Shown piece after piece: positions 55,740-62,535 of a stretch of 62,535 bases of DNA. Positions within the stretch are counted from its first letter, which is position 1. Each line of letters opens with the position of its first letter. A model generated the notes under the pieces. It was not told the origin of the DNA. It saw only the letters and a list, made by a program, of their open reading frames with translations, and did not search any database. The DNA is taken from the NCBI GenBank assembly GCA_031290255.1, contig JAITNW010000008.1:1-62535 (forward strand), given 5' to 3'. The DNA is from Candidatus Nomurabacteria bacterium (GTDB lineage: Bacteria > Patescibacteriota > Saccharimonadia > Saccharimonadales > Saccharimonadaceae). Position numbers and translations under genes: made by a program.

Positions 55740-57359
55740 TCACTTTTTGACGGCTTTATCGGTGACGTCGAATTTTTCCATATAACGACCGAGCATTAAG
55801 CGAGTTTGGGAGTAAAATGCAGCGAATGATGAGTAAACAATGGAGACGACAGGCATAAGCACCCACTGGATGAGCATTACGAATTTCTTACTCTTGCGGT
55901 AACGGGCGGGTCGTTTTGGCAACATGCTGAGGGATAAAAATATTGTGATGAATAGTCCAACTGAGGCGACAAGCTGGATGACGCTGACAATGTTTGGCAA
56001 ATGGTAGGCGAGTAAGCTTCTGGACTGGTAGTTGGTAATGAGTGGCACCCAGCCGCCAAAGGCGACAATCGGAGCGACGGCGGCAAGCGTAACGTGTCCG
56101 TCAATTAGGCGTAGGAACTTTGGGAATAGATCCCAAAACTTCATGGGGCGTTTTTTTGATAGCATGATTGTGCCGACATAGGCGACATCGCTAGCACCAT
56201 AATCCCAGCGCCGGAGCTGGATAAATTGTGCCTTCAGGGTCTTCCACATCGTATTGCTCAGCACAGCGTCCTGATAGATGGGGGCGCGAATTGGCAAGAC
56301 CTCATAGTTGCCGTCGAAGTGAAAAAGGCTGCGCCAATACTGATGGCCGTCCTCTACAATAGTACGCGTACTCCAGAAATCCATCTCTACTAGAGCATCG
56401 AGGGGCTGAGAGTGAGAGGCGAAATTGCGAAGAGCGTGCGGGCGCATGGAGCAGATGATGTTCCAGAAAGAGTTGCCGACGGCGATAATGCGCATGGGGG
56501 CAGGCGCATCCCAGATATTGCTCATAAATAATGAGACTGGCTGGTAGCTGAGGCGTTTGCGATCGTTGTGAACAATGTATTCATATGCAACTTGGTCGAA
56601 ATAGACGGCGTGGGGGCGGTTGTCGCTATCTAGGGTGGTTACGATGACGTCGCCGTAACGCATTTTTTTGTTTTCTATGTAAGCCTGGAGCGCGCGACCA
56701 GCATTGGTAATATTACCGCCTTTGCCAATGACTTCGTTTTTGATGCCGTCTGGGTGCTTGATGAGAAGGAAATCTTTGAAGGTTTTGGAGAATTTTTTCT
56801 CGAGGGCTTTGGCGGTTTTTTCGGCTTCTTCCCCGCCCCGTTCTTCGTACGCCAAGACTAAGATAATGCGTTTGTTGGGAAAAGTCGTGTCACGAATACT
56901 CTCGATGGTAGGGATGAGTACGTCAGAAGATTCGTTGTACATGGTGATAATTGCGGCATGATAGATTTCGCTAGGTTTGGGATAATATCCAGGCTCGGCG
57001 ACAGCTATCATACGGAGATTCTTGAGGTGCTGCTCAAATCCATAGCTTTCGCTGCTACTACCGGCAAGTCGGTCGTAGGCATCATGTGCATTTCCGAGAT
57101 CATTTAGACGTTTCGCCCAGTCGAGACGCATAGCGCGCTTCAATATGCGATCGCCTTGGATCGTCCGCACGGCGATGCCGACAGCTTTGACAAGAGTAGA
57201 AATAATGATAACTAATAGATAAATTGTACCTGCGACTGGGGAGATAATGGATAATACGAATAATAAAATAATCATAGTAAAACTGAGGACGCCCGGTAAA
57301 ATTTCAAAAAAACGGTACAAGCGAGAGCGCTTGCCTAGAGGTATTTCTATATTGGTCAT
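55740..57359 (-). CDS. Membrane glycosyltransferase family 2
   Basis: The 539-residue protein is a processive-type GT2: two N-terminal membrane helices, a cytosolic catalytic domain with TTLDSDNRPH (DxD), VEDGHQYW (catalytic ED) and QLRRW (QxxRW), and three or four C-terminal helices. It should extend a cell-surface polysaccharide; the sugar is unknown. It overlaps nothing and is 1 base after the 57361 gene in the same direction. Confidence 0.88.
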   Translation of the reverse strand: MTNIEIPLGKRSRLYRFFEILPGVLSFTMIILLFVLSIISPVAGTIYLLVIIISTLVKAVGIAVRTIQGDRILKRAMRLDWAKRLNDLGNAHDAYDRLAGSSSESYGFEQHLKNLRMIAVAEPGYYPKPSEIYHAAIITMYNESSDVLIPTIESIRDTTFPNKRIILVLAYEERGGEEAEKTAKALEKKFSKTFKDFLLIKHPDGIKNEVIGKGGNITNAGRALQAYIENKKMRYGDVIVTTLDSDNRPHAVYFDQVAYEYIVHNDRKRLSYQPVSLFMSNIWDAPAPMRIIAVGNSFWNIICSMRPHALRNFASHSQPLDALVEMDFWSTRTIVEDGHQYWRSLFHFDGNYEVLPIRAPIYQDAVLSNTMWKTLKAQFIQLRRWDYGASDVAYVGTIMLSKKRPMKFWDLFPKFLRLIDGHVTLAAVAPIVAFGGWVPLITNYQSRSLLAYHLPNIVSVIQLVASVGLFITIFLSLSMLPKRPARYRKSKKFVMLIQWVLMPVVSIVYSSFAAFYSQTRLMLGRYMEKFDVTDKAVKK

Positions 57360-57360
57360 C

Positions 57361-57726
57361 TTATCCTTCCCCGAGGATTTTGATTAAGAATGCACTGGCG
57401 ATAAAGACGATAGCAAGGCTAATGCCGAGAAATAGTAAAGCCGTGCTGGCTCCACGCTTGGAGTATATGCGAGCAGCGATGAGTACATGTGCGATACCGA
57501 GCGTGACGCCGAGAACGGATAAAGATAAGAGGTACCACCAGTCGCCTTCGGCATAACCTCTAGTAATATCAGAATACCTTGCCCAGATTTTGGGCGTGGC
57601 AGAGTTTAGCGTAAAAATAGGCGTAAAGACTAAAAATGCGCTAGCTAAGAATAGAAAAACCATCATAATCAGGACACGACGGTCATGATGATAGATGGAT
57701 TTAAAATCTTGGATTAGTTCTTTCAT
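57361..57726 (-). CDS. Three-helix membrane protein next to the GT2 synthase
   Basis: The 121-residue protein has hydrophobic segments at about 17-37, 66-85 and 93-116. No motif is seen. Its ATG is 9 bases after the encoded CCA of tRNA-Thr on the same strand and there is no Shine-Dalgarno, so it may be expressed from the tRNA transcript. It may partner with the GT2 enzyme. Confidence 0.7.
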   Translation of the reverse strand: MKELIQDFKSIYHHDRRVLIMMVFLFLASAFLVFTPIFTLNSATPKIWARYSDITRGYAEGDWWYLLSLSVLGVTLGIAHVLIAARIYSKRGASTALLFLGISLAIVFIASAFLIKILGEG

Positions 57727-57735
57727 AGTTGAATT

Positions 57736-57811
57736 TGGAGCCGTTGACTGGGTTTGAACCAGCGACCTGCTCGTTACGAATGAGCTGCTCTACCAGCTGA
57801 GCTACAACGGC
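57736..57811 (-). tRNA. tRNA-Thr (CGU)
   Basis: Acceptor GCCGTTG/CAACGGC, loop TTCGTAA with anticodon CGT, discriminator T and encoded CCA. One mismatch lies at the base of the anticodon stem loop (31-39). It is followed directly by a membrane-protein gene. Confidence 0.93.
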
Positions 57812-57861
57812 ATATTTTGAGGTATCTGTGTTTTGAGATACTCTTGTCATTATACAACATC

Positions 57862-57890
57862 TTGTGTTTTTCGAGAACATTCTATATACT
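57862..57890 (+). promoter_or_regulatory. tRNA Asp-Gly promoter
   Basis: TTGTGT and TATACT are 17 bases apart, 11 bases before tRNA-Asp. Confidence 0.65.
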
Positions 57891-57901
57891 TCTAGGTACG
57901 C

Positions 57902-57978
57902 GGGCCCGTGGTATAGTGGTTTAGTACGCCTCCCTGTCACGGAGGAGATCGCCGGTTCGAACCCGGTCGGGCCCGCCA
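57902..57978 (+). tRNA. tRNA-Asp (GUC)
   Basis: Acceptor GGGCCCG/CGGGCCC, loop CTGTCAC with anticodon GTC, discriminator G (usual for Asp) and encoded CCA. Confidence 0.95.
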
Positions 57979-57996
57979 AACAGGCTCATAGCCCAA

Positions 57997-58071
57997 GCGG
58001 GTGTCGTATAACGGCTATTATGTATCCTTCCCAAGGATGAGACGAGAGTTCGACTCTCTCCACCCGCACCA
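57997..58071 (+). tRNA. tRNA-Gly (CCC)
   Basis: Acceptor GCGGGTG/CACCCGC, loop TTCCCAA with anticodon CCC, encoded CCA. It is 18 bases after tRNA-Asp in one transcript. Confidence 0.94.
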
Positions 58072-58083
58072 CGTTGTATTTTT

Positions 58084-58107
58084 AGCCTCAAATTGAGGCT
58101 GTTTTTA
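58084..58107 (+). terminator. tRNA Asp-Gly terminator
   Basis: AGCCTCAA and TTGAGGCT form a stem followed by GTTTTTA. Confidence 0.85.
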
Positions 58108-58166
58108 TGTTGATAAACATCACGAAGTCGCTTCGTTAGATCCAACAGATATCTCCTCCGAAAGTA

Positions 58167-59186
58167 TTAGTAGATCTGGATATATTCTTTGATTTTACCG
58201 TCTTCGGCCAGGGATTTAATGCGTTGGTCGAATTCGGTAAATTTAACCCAGATAGAGGTGTAATTGACTTGGCCGTCGGCTCTGCTGAGTAATTTTACGA
58301 AATAGTATCCGTCGCCATTCTTGGAGATGAAGCGCTCGGAGACTTGGCCAACTTCTAGAGTGGCGGCGATGGCGGCGCGTCCGCCATCGAGGTTCATTTC
58401 GTCTACCATGCCCCCAGTTTCTTCATAGATGACGTTATCGTCCTTGATGGATTCGACGGCTGCGGCAAGGTCGGCCTTGTTATTTGTGAGGAATTCTTCG
58501 ACTTTGCCGGATAGTTCAGCGGCCCGGTCATCTATCTTGAGAGAGACCTCTTTTTTGGTGAGAGAAAGCTTCAGTAACCGTTCATAGTCACGGACAGACA
58601 GGCCAAAATTGAGGTAAATAATTTCTTGGAATGCTGCACTGCTGCGCTCGACGCCGTCTACGGTGCGATGCTCGCGTGAAACTTCTTTGATCTGCTCGTC
58701 AGTAATGACGATACCGAGGTCTTCTGCGAGCTTAAGCGCATACGTATATTGCTCGGCGCTGTCTAGGGCTTGGCGCTTGTATTGGTTTTTGATTTGATTG
58801 TCTTCTTCGGAATCAGTGAGTTTACCCTGCTGATTCTCGATAGCTTTGACACTGCTGCGATAAAGCATAAGATAGTCGCCATAGCTTACATTACGGCCGT
58901 CTATTTCTGCGACAGGCACAGGTATAACCTGAGTAAAACGGTAAATAATGTCACTCATATCTTGGAAACGATAAAGTTGAAGCCACCCAAAAATTGTGAA
59001 GGCAGAAATGGCAATAACGCCAATCATAATGGTGATAATGACCAGGCGATGCTTGGCATACTGGAAAGGGTATTTGAATTTTTTGCCCCGTGCGATAGCC
59101 TCTTCGCGGCTTTCTTCGATATTGGCATCTGTGATGCGCTGAGATTTATCCTTCTTGGAACGAAATTTATCGGTTAGTTTGCTCAT
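58167..59186 (-). CDS. Membrane-anchored SurA/PrsA-like chaperone
   Basis: The 339-residue protein has a basic cytosolic N-terminus, one membrane helix (about 48-70), then a SurA_N-like helical region (about 95-215) and a parvulin-like C-terminal part (GGMVDEMNLDGGRAAIAATL, then GDGYYFVKLLSR). It likely assists folding of exported proteins at the outer face of the membrane. Isomerase activity is uncertain because the parvulin core is short. It overlaps the PH-domain gene as ATGA. Confidence 0.8.
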   Translation of the reverse strand: MSKLTDKFRSKKDKSQRITDANIEESREEAIARGKKFKYPFQYAKHRLVIITIMIGVIAISAFTIFGWLQLYRFQDMSDIIYRFTQVIPVPVAEIDGRNVSYGDYLMLYRSSVKAIENQQGKLTDSEEDNQIKNQYKRQALDSAEQYTYALKLAEDLGIVITDEQIKEVSREHRTVDGVERSSAAFQEIIYLNFGLSVRDYERLLKLSLTKKEVSLKIDDRAAELSGKVEEFLTNNKADLAAAVESIKDDNVIYEETGGMVDEMNLDGGRAAIAATLEVGQVSERFISKNGDGYYFVKLLSRADGQVNYTSIWVKFTEFDQRIKSLAEDGKIKEYIQIY

Positions 59187-59677
59187 GATTCATGCTCACT
59201 TTCTGCTAATTTGGCGGCATTCTGTAGCTTATTATATACTTTTTCGGGTTTGCTGACGTTGCTAATCATCAAATCGCCGACTGTGGTCTGAATAAGAATT
59301 GTACCATAACCTGAGATGGAGGCAAGAAATCCGGGGATGCTATAAGATATGCTATGGATCTTGTCGAGGCCAAGATCGACTACACTTTTGCTAAATAGGC
59401 CTTTTTGGGTAATCTGGCGAAGGCGCTCATTTGTGACTACATAAAGACTGAAATACCACAGAATATAGGCGTACCCCCAGCCTAAGAGGCCGATAAGGAC
59501 GCAACCCATCCAGATAAATATCATCCAGTTGGTGTCTTGCCAGATGAGGACGGGGATAAAACCGAGGATGGAGATTATGAGGAAAAAGAAAATGCCTTTG
59601 CGAATGGTGGAAATATGGCGGCGGAAAGTAAATAATACCTTTTCGCCGGGTCGCTGTCCTTCAAAATCAAGACTCAT
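59183..59677 (-). CDS. Bacterial PH-domain membrane protein
   Basis: The 164-residue protein has two membrane helices (about 27-46 and 49-70) followed by a bPH2-type domain (YVVTNERLRQITQKGLF, DLGLDKIHSISYSIPGF, GTILIQT), like YdbS. ATG 59677 was chosen because an upstream in-frame extension would overlap the tRNA-Arg gene region. TAGAAT lies 8 bases upstream. The function is unknown. Confidence 0.82.
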   Translation of the reverse strand: MSLDFEGQRPGEKVLFTFRRHISTIRKGIFFFLIISILGFIPVLIWQDTNWMIFIWMGCVLIGLLGWGYAYILWYFSLYVVTNERLRQITQKGLFSKSVVDLGLDKIHSISYSIPGFLASISGYGTILIQTTVGDLMISNVSKPEKVYNKLQNAAKLAESEHES

Positions 59678-59700
59678 ATGCTTTAATTCTAACACAAAAT

Positions 59701-59776
59701 TGGTAGCCCGGGAGCGAGTCGAACGCACAACCTTCTCCTTAGGACGGAGCTGCTCTATCCATTGAGCTACCGGGCC
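59701..59776 (-). tRNA. tRNA-Arg (CCU)
   Basis: Acceptor GGCCCGG/CCGGGCT with a G1-U72 end pair, loop GTCCTAA with anticodon CCT, and encoded CCA. It lies just upstream of the PH-domain gene. Confidence 0.92.
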
Positions 59777-60075
59777 ACTTTTATAATTATAGCATAGTGG
59801 GCTATTCTCTGTTGGGCCTTAGGTAATTAGTTGGGGGTGGGTTTTGTGAGCAAAAACTAGAAAGGATTGGCTTGGTGGGGCGGGTCCTGTCGAGGTCTTC
59901 TCCCCAGAAAAAAATTTAAGAAATTTTCTTTCTGGGGATGCCCCTAGACCTCGCCACCCGCTCTTATGCTGTTTGTTAGTTGGCGGGATGTTGCAATATT
60001 ATGAACTGTTGAATTACCGCTATTGAATCACCGTGTTTTCCGCATGTTATGACATTTCTCGTCTTTAGGGGTGGG
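59777..60075. other. Intergenic region with repeat copy 3
   Basis: Apart from the 82-bp repeat, I see no gene or clear terminator here. Confidence 0.5.
59880..59961. repeat. 82-bp structured repeat, copy 3
   Basis: This is base-for-base identical to 20947-21028, 39 kb away, and lies downstream of ndk. The surrounding sequences share no similarity, so the boundaries of the repeat are sharp at GCGGGT and ACCCGC. Confidence 0.9.
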
Positions 60076-60618
60076 CTATCTGGTAAACTTTTCGTTTAGG
60101 GTCTCGTAGCTCTGGATTTGGTCGGGCTCGAACCAGTGGGAGACTTCCTGAGCGGCTTCTTCAATACTTCCGCTGGCGTGGATGAGGTTGGGGACTCCGG
60201 TGTGGCGGGCGTTGGCATAACCAAAGCTCATATGTGCGTAATCGCCTCTGATGGTGCCCATGTCTGCGGACATTGGCTCGGTGGAACCAACGATTTTGCG
60301 GATGAGCGCGATTGCTTCAACTCCTTCTAGAACCATGGCAATCACTGGGCCGCTGGTCATAAAGGCGAGGGTTTCGTCGAAAGCCTCTTGCCCACGTCTG
60401 GAAACCATCTTGCTAATGCCTTCATAGTGCTGATAGTAGTGCTGTGTGTCAGGATTGGCCATCTTCGTGGCGACAATCTTAAGACCAACGCGCTCAAAGC
60501 GGCTGAGGATTTCTCCGACAATACCGCGCTGGACAGCGTCGGGCTTAAACACGACCAAACTCTGCTGTACTAAGCCATCAGTCGGCTGAGCCTCTTCTTT
60601 TTTCTTTTTTTCTGCCAT
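60076..60618 (-). CDS. ndk: Nucleoside diphosphate kinase
   Basis: Ndk balances nucleoside triphosphates. VVFKPDAVQRGIVGEILSRFE starts the core near 22, and the catalytic histidine lies in NLIHASGSIEEA (about 147). At 180 aa it is longer than usual (about 140), with a charged N-terminal extension (MAEKKKKEEAQPTDG) and an insertion of about 15 residues near MSADMGTIRGDY-adjacent loops. AAAGGAG precedes the ATG. Confidence 0.95.
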   Translation of the reverse strand: MAEKKKKEEAQPTDGLVQQSLVVFKPDAVQRGIVGEILSRFERVGLKIVATKMANPDTQHYYQHYEGISKMVSRRGQEAFDETLAFMTSGPVIAMVLEGVEAIALIRKIVGSTEPMSADMGTIRGDYAHMSFGYANARHTGVPNLIHASGSIEEAAQEVSHWFEPDQIQSYETLNEKFTR

Positions 60619-60713
60619 ACAAACTCCTTTTGGTGTATTATAACATAATATTGAAGCTATTTGTATACCGAAAGAGGCCGCGTGCGACCTCTTTCTTTTG
60701 TTTTGTGCTCAGC

Positions 60714-61808
60714 CTAAAGGCCGACGGCGTCCTTGAAGCCCTGTTCGAGATACTTGGAGTAAATCTGGCTGTAAACATTTCCGAACTTGGTGAGGAATTG
60801 CTGGTCACTCTTGTCGAGATCTACGCCGACGAGGCTTTTGGTATCTTTGATATCTGGCTCGTCTTTGATGTAATCTTTGTAATCTTGGTCGATGCCACTG
60901 TAGGCTTCTGATTTTGCGTTCATTTCGTTGCGGAGGCTGGTTTTGTTTGGATCACTATATGAAGCGTCGTAGTAGGCATTGTAGGCTTTTTTGTAGGCTT
61001 GATAGGCGCTGATTTGCTTCCAGCGAATCGAAACATAACCGTCACCGTATTTCTTGAGCGCGGAATTGTTTGACTCGGTTAATGAGGAAGTAAGGTTCTT
61101 GACCTTAGTCTCGTTCATAGTGTCCCACCAATCGCTACCGCTAGTGGTTTCGTACCAGCCGGCTACAAAAGCGTGCCAGTCGGAATAGATGTCAACTAGC
61201 TGGCCGTAAGCTGGGAAGGCGCTGTCGTAGCTGGTCTTGAAGGCGTCCCATTCTTTTTTGATGTCGGCATCGCGCTGAACGCCAGAACTTCCGGAAAGAT
61301 CCTCTATGCTCTTCTTGAACTCTTCCATACTGCTTTTACACTTGGATACATACTTTTCGTAACTGCTTTTGCTTTGATAGCTACTGCTGACATAGCTGAT
61401 GACGCCGCCACAGCTGTCGGAACCCTGCATGTCGTATCGGATGTCGTTGGTAATACTGCCAAGATCGTAAGTCTTTTCGTAGTCTACTCTGAGGATAATT
61501 GGCAGAATGATTAAGGCCACAAGGCCGAGAATTAAGAGGCCGCCGCCGACAGAACAGATGATGATAATGAGCTTCTTGGTTTTGGGATCCATGGGTTTTT
61601 TGGGCACGACTGGCTGCGGCTGATATTGATTTGGCTGAGGGGTGCCGTAGCCCGACACAGTCTGTTGGGGCTGAGGTGGCATCTGGTTTACTATTGGTGG
61701 CTGATTGGCAGGATTATAATTTTGTGAATAGTCTGGCTCTGGAGACATGTTGCCGCTATTCGACTGATTCTCCGGTCCAGGATTTGGCTGTATTGGGTTA
61801 TTGTTCAT
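60714..61808 (-). CDS. Membrane-anchored extracellular helical protein
   Basis: The 364-residue protein has a Pro/Gln/Asn-rich cytosolic N-terminus (1-80), one membrane helix (about 84-107) and an external helical domain rich in Ser, Tyr and Lys with two cysteines near its start and third position (SCGG, SKCKSS) that may form a disulfide. No family is recognised. The N-terminus resembles that of the adjacent TM2 protein. GAAAGG precedes the ATG. Confidence 0.72.
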   Translation of the reverse strand: MNNNPIQPNPGPENQSNSGNMSPEPDYSQNYNPANQPPIVNQMPPQPQQTVSGYGTPQPNQYQPQPVVPKKPMDPKTKKLIIIICSVGGGLLILGLVALIILPIILRVDYEKTYDLGSITNDIRYDMQGSDSCGGVISYVSSSYQSKSSYEKYVSKCKSSMEEFKKSIEDLSGSSGVQRDADIKKEWDAFKTSYDSAFPAYGQLVDIYSDWHAFVAGWYETTSGSDWWDTMNETKVKNLTSSLTESNNSALKKYGDGYVSIRWKQISAYQAYKKAYNAYYDASYSDPNKTSLRNEMNAKSEAYSGIDQDYKDYIKDEPDIKDTKSLVGVDLDKSDQQFLTKFGNVYSQIYSKYLEQGFKDAVGL

Positions 61809-61826
61809 AAAACCTTTCTCGTTTGA

Positions 61827-62355
61827 TTAAACTAGTGGAGTGCCGTTAGCGTCATGGCCGTATTTGCCATTTTTACTAAGACACATGATACCTTCTACGA
61901 GGCCCCAGATACCGCTACCCGTCATGAGTAGCCAGCCAATACCGACGAACCGGAAGTAGCATAACAGACCAGACGGCACCCCCGTAGCTACCTGCACCTG
62001 CAAATATGAACGGCAGTATCGTACTGATAATGGTGAGTAAGAACCCGGCGCCACCTAAAGAGAGATGAACGATGGCAAGCTGTTTGTAACCTAGGTAGAA
62101 ATCGTGCGCACCGGTCCAGCCAAGAAAAATACCTAAAAGGCCGGCAGCTACGGAAGATTTGCCTCCCTGAGGGGCTGCTGGAGCACCATAATATGGCTGC
62201 TGAGGCTGCGGTTGCTGAGGGGGGCCATAATAACCTTGAGGGGGAATATTGCCATTATTTATCGGTGCACCGTTAGGGTCGGGTCCCTGCCCTGAAGCGC
62301 CAAAGCCATTGTTATTCGCATTGTTCGTGCCCGGTTGCTGATTTGGGTTTTCCAC
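61827..62355 (-). pseudogene. TM2-domain protein, frameshifted
   Basis: A Pro/Gln/Gly-rich N-terminus is followed by KSSVAAGLLGIFLGWTGAHD, the first half of a TM2 domain. The second half (FVGIGWLLMTGSGIWGLVEG) is in another frame. Removing one G from the G5 run at 61979-61983 restores a single frame to the stop at 61827. GTG 62355 after GGAG is the likely start. It could be a sequencing error, a true pseudogene or a phase-variable gene. Confidence 0.75.
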
Positions 62356-62481
62356 TTTTTTCTCCAATGTTAATTACTTAAAGTTTAACATAAGCTTAAA
62401 CAAATTTCTATAGAATTGTAGATAGCAAAACAAAACCTTACCCCCAATTGGAAAAACAAAATCTTACTCTGAGTTCTTACC

Positions 62482-62487
62482 TATACT
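62482..62487 (+). promoter_or_regulatory. Leaderless-type -10 box at the window end
   Basis: TATACT is followed by TCTTGT and an ATG at 62494. Confidence 0.5.
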
Positions 62488-62493
62488 TCTTGT

Positions 62494-62535
62494 ATGGTTG
62501 AATTAAATACCAAAGAGCAGCAGAAGTACATTGTC
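62494..62535 (+). CDS. Start of a gene cut by the window end
   Basis: Fourteen codons are visible (MVELNTKEQQKYIV). The six-base spacing from TATACT to ATG matches the leaderless pattern elsewhere in the window, supporting a real start. The product cannot be identified. Confidence 0.5.
   Translation, partial: MVELNTKEQQKYIV

Overview
The window comes from a member of Candidatus Saccharibacteria (TM7, Patescibacteria). The 16S rRNA gene (27637-29112, minus) carries the sequence that I recall as the TM7-specific probe site TM7905 (plus-strand 28223-28244, containing TTCCTTTATGTTTTA), and the AAAGAGTTGCGTAGG context typical of TM7. Genes are densely packed, and TGA is used as a stop (for example in the ATGA overlaps). 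Most of the window is core machinery: translation, replication, division and cell envelope. Exactly one 16S rRNA, one tmRNA, one RNase P RNA and seven tRNAs are present. I see no phage, CRISPR array or intact insertion sequence.

Layout. 1-3990: ileS, with a HAD nucleotidase gene between it and an upstream T-box leader. 4009-9472: yqeY-adk-map-ftsA-ftsZ-nrdR plus a small thioredoxin-like gene, all minus, with rpsU upstream. 9693-15231: recJ with a winged-helix regulator, then priA and def-fmt on plus. 15224-20845: a DUF5663-like gene, infB, a foreign-looking two-gene island (17.5-19.3 kb) with a TnpV-like remnant, rpsA and an LPXTG protein. 21-27.4 kb: ROK kinase, a small HEAAH protein, a KGG protein, two candidate sRNAs, tRNA-Ile, a GNAT gene, glmM, an MGMT gene and a putative zincin. 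27.4-29.4 kb: a stand-alone 16S rRNA unit. 29.4-39.2 kb: a PAP2-like gene, gyrA, gyrB, a VirD4/TraG-like ATPase and small genes. 39.2-40.5 kb: an RNA-rich region with a 6S-sized candidate, another candidate sRNA and tmRNA. 40.5-45.8 kb: comM, infC-rpmI-rplT, rnpB, a Nudix-RNase H fusion, a four-way-junction RNA, an M50 protease and rpmB. 45.8-49.2 kb: rpsF-ssb-rpsR-efp-miaA plus two small genes. 49.4-55.0 kb: a Firmicutes-like secreted protein, then thrS-HAD-uvrD. 55-62.5 kb: six tRNAs, a GT2 synthase, membrane proteins, ndk, a frameshifted TM2 gene and the start of a gene cut by the window end.

Cross-cutting signals. (1) At least ten genes have a TAnnnT -10 box ending exactly six bases before the start codon and no Shine-Dalgarno, which predicts leaderless mRNAs; other genes have clear Shine-Dalgarno sites. 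(2) An 82-bp structured element occurs three times, twice identically. (3) Several orphan promoter-RNA-terminator units look like independent non-coding RNAs; two share a 14-base promoter/5' end, and three have TTTTCCACA upstream. (4) Familiar proteins show unusual losses: NrdR without zinc-ribbon cysteines, a ThrRS lacking the TGS domain, an MBL-like protein without its metal motif, and EF-P with Arg in place of the modified Lys. All functional calls come from reading the sequence; no database search was run.
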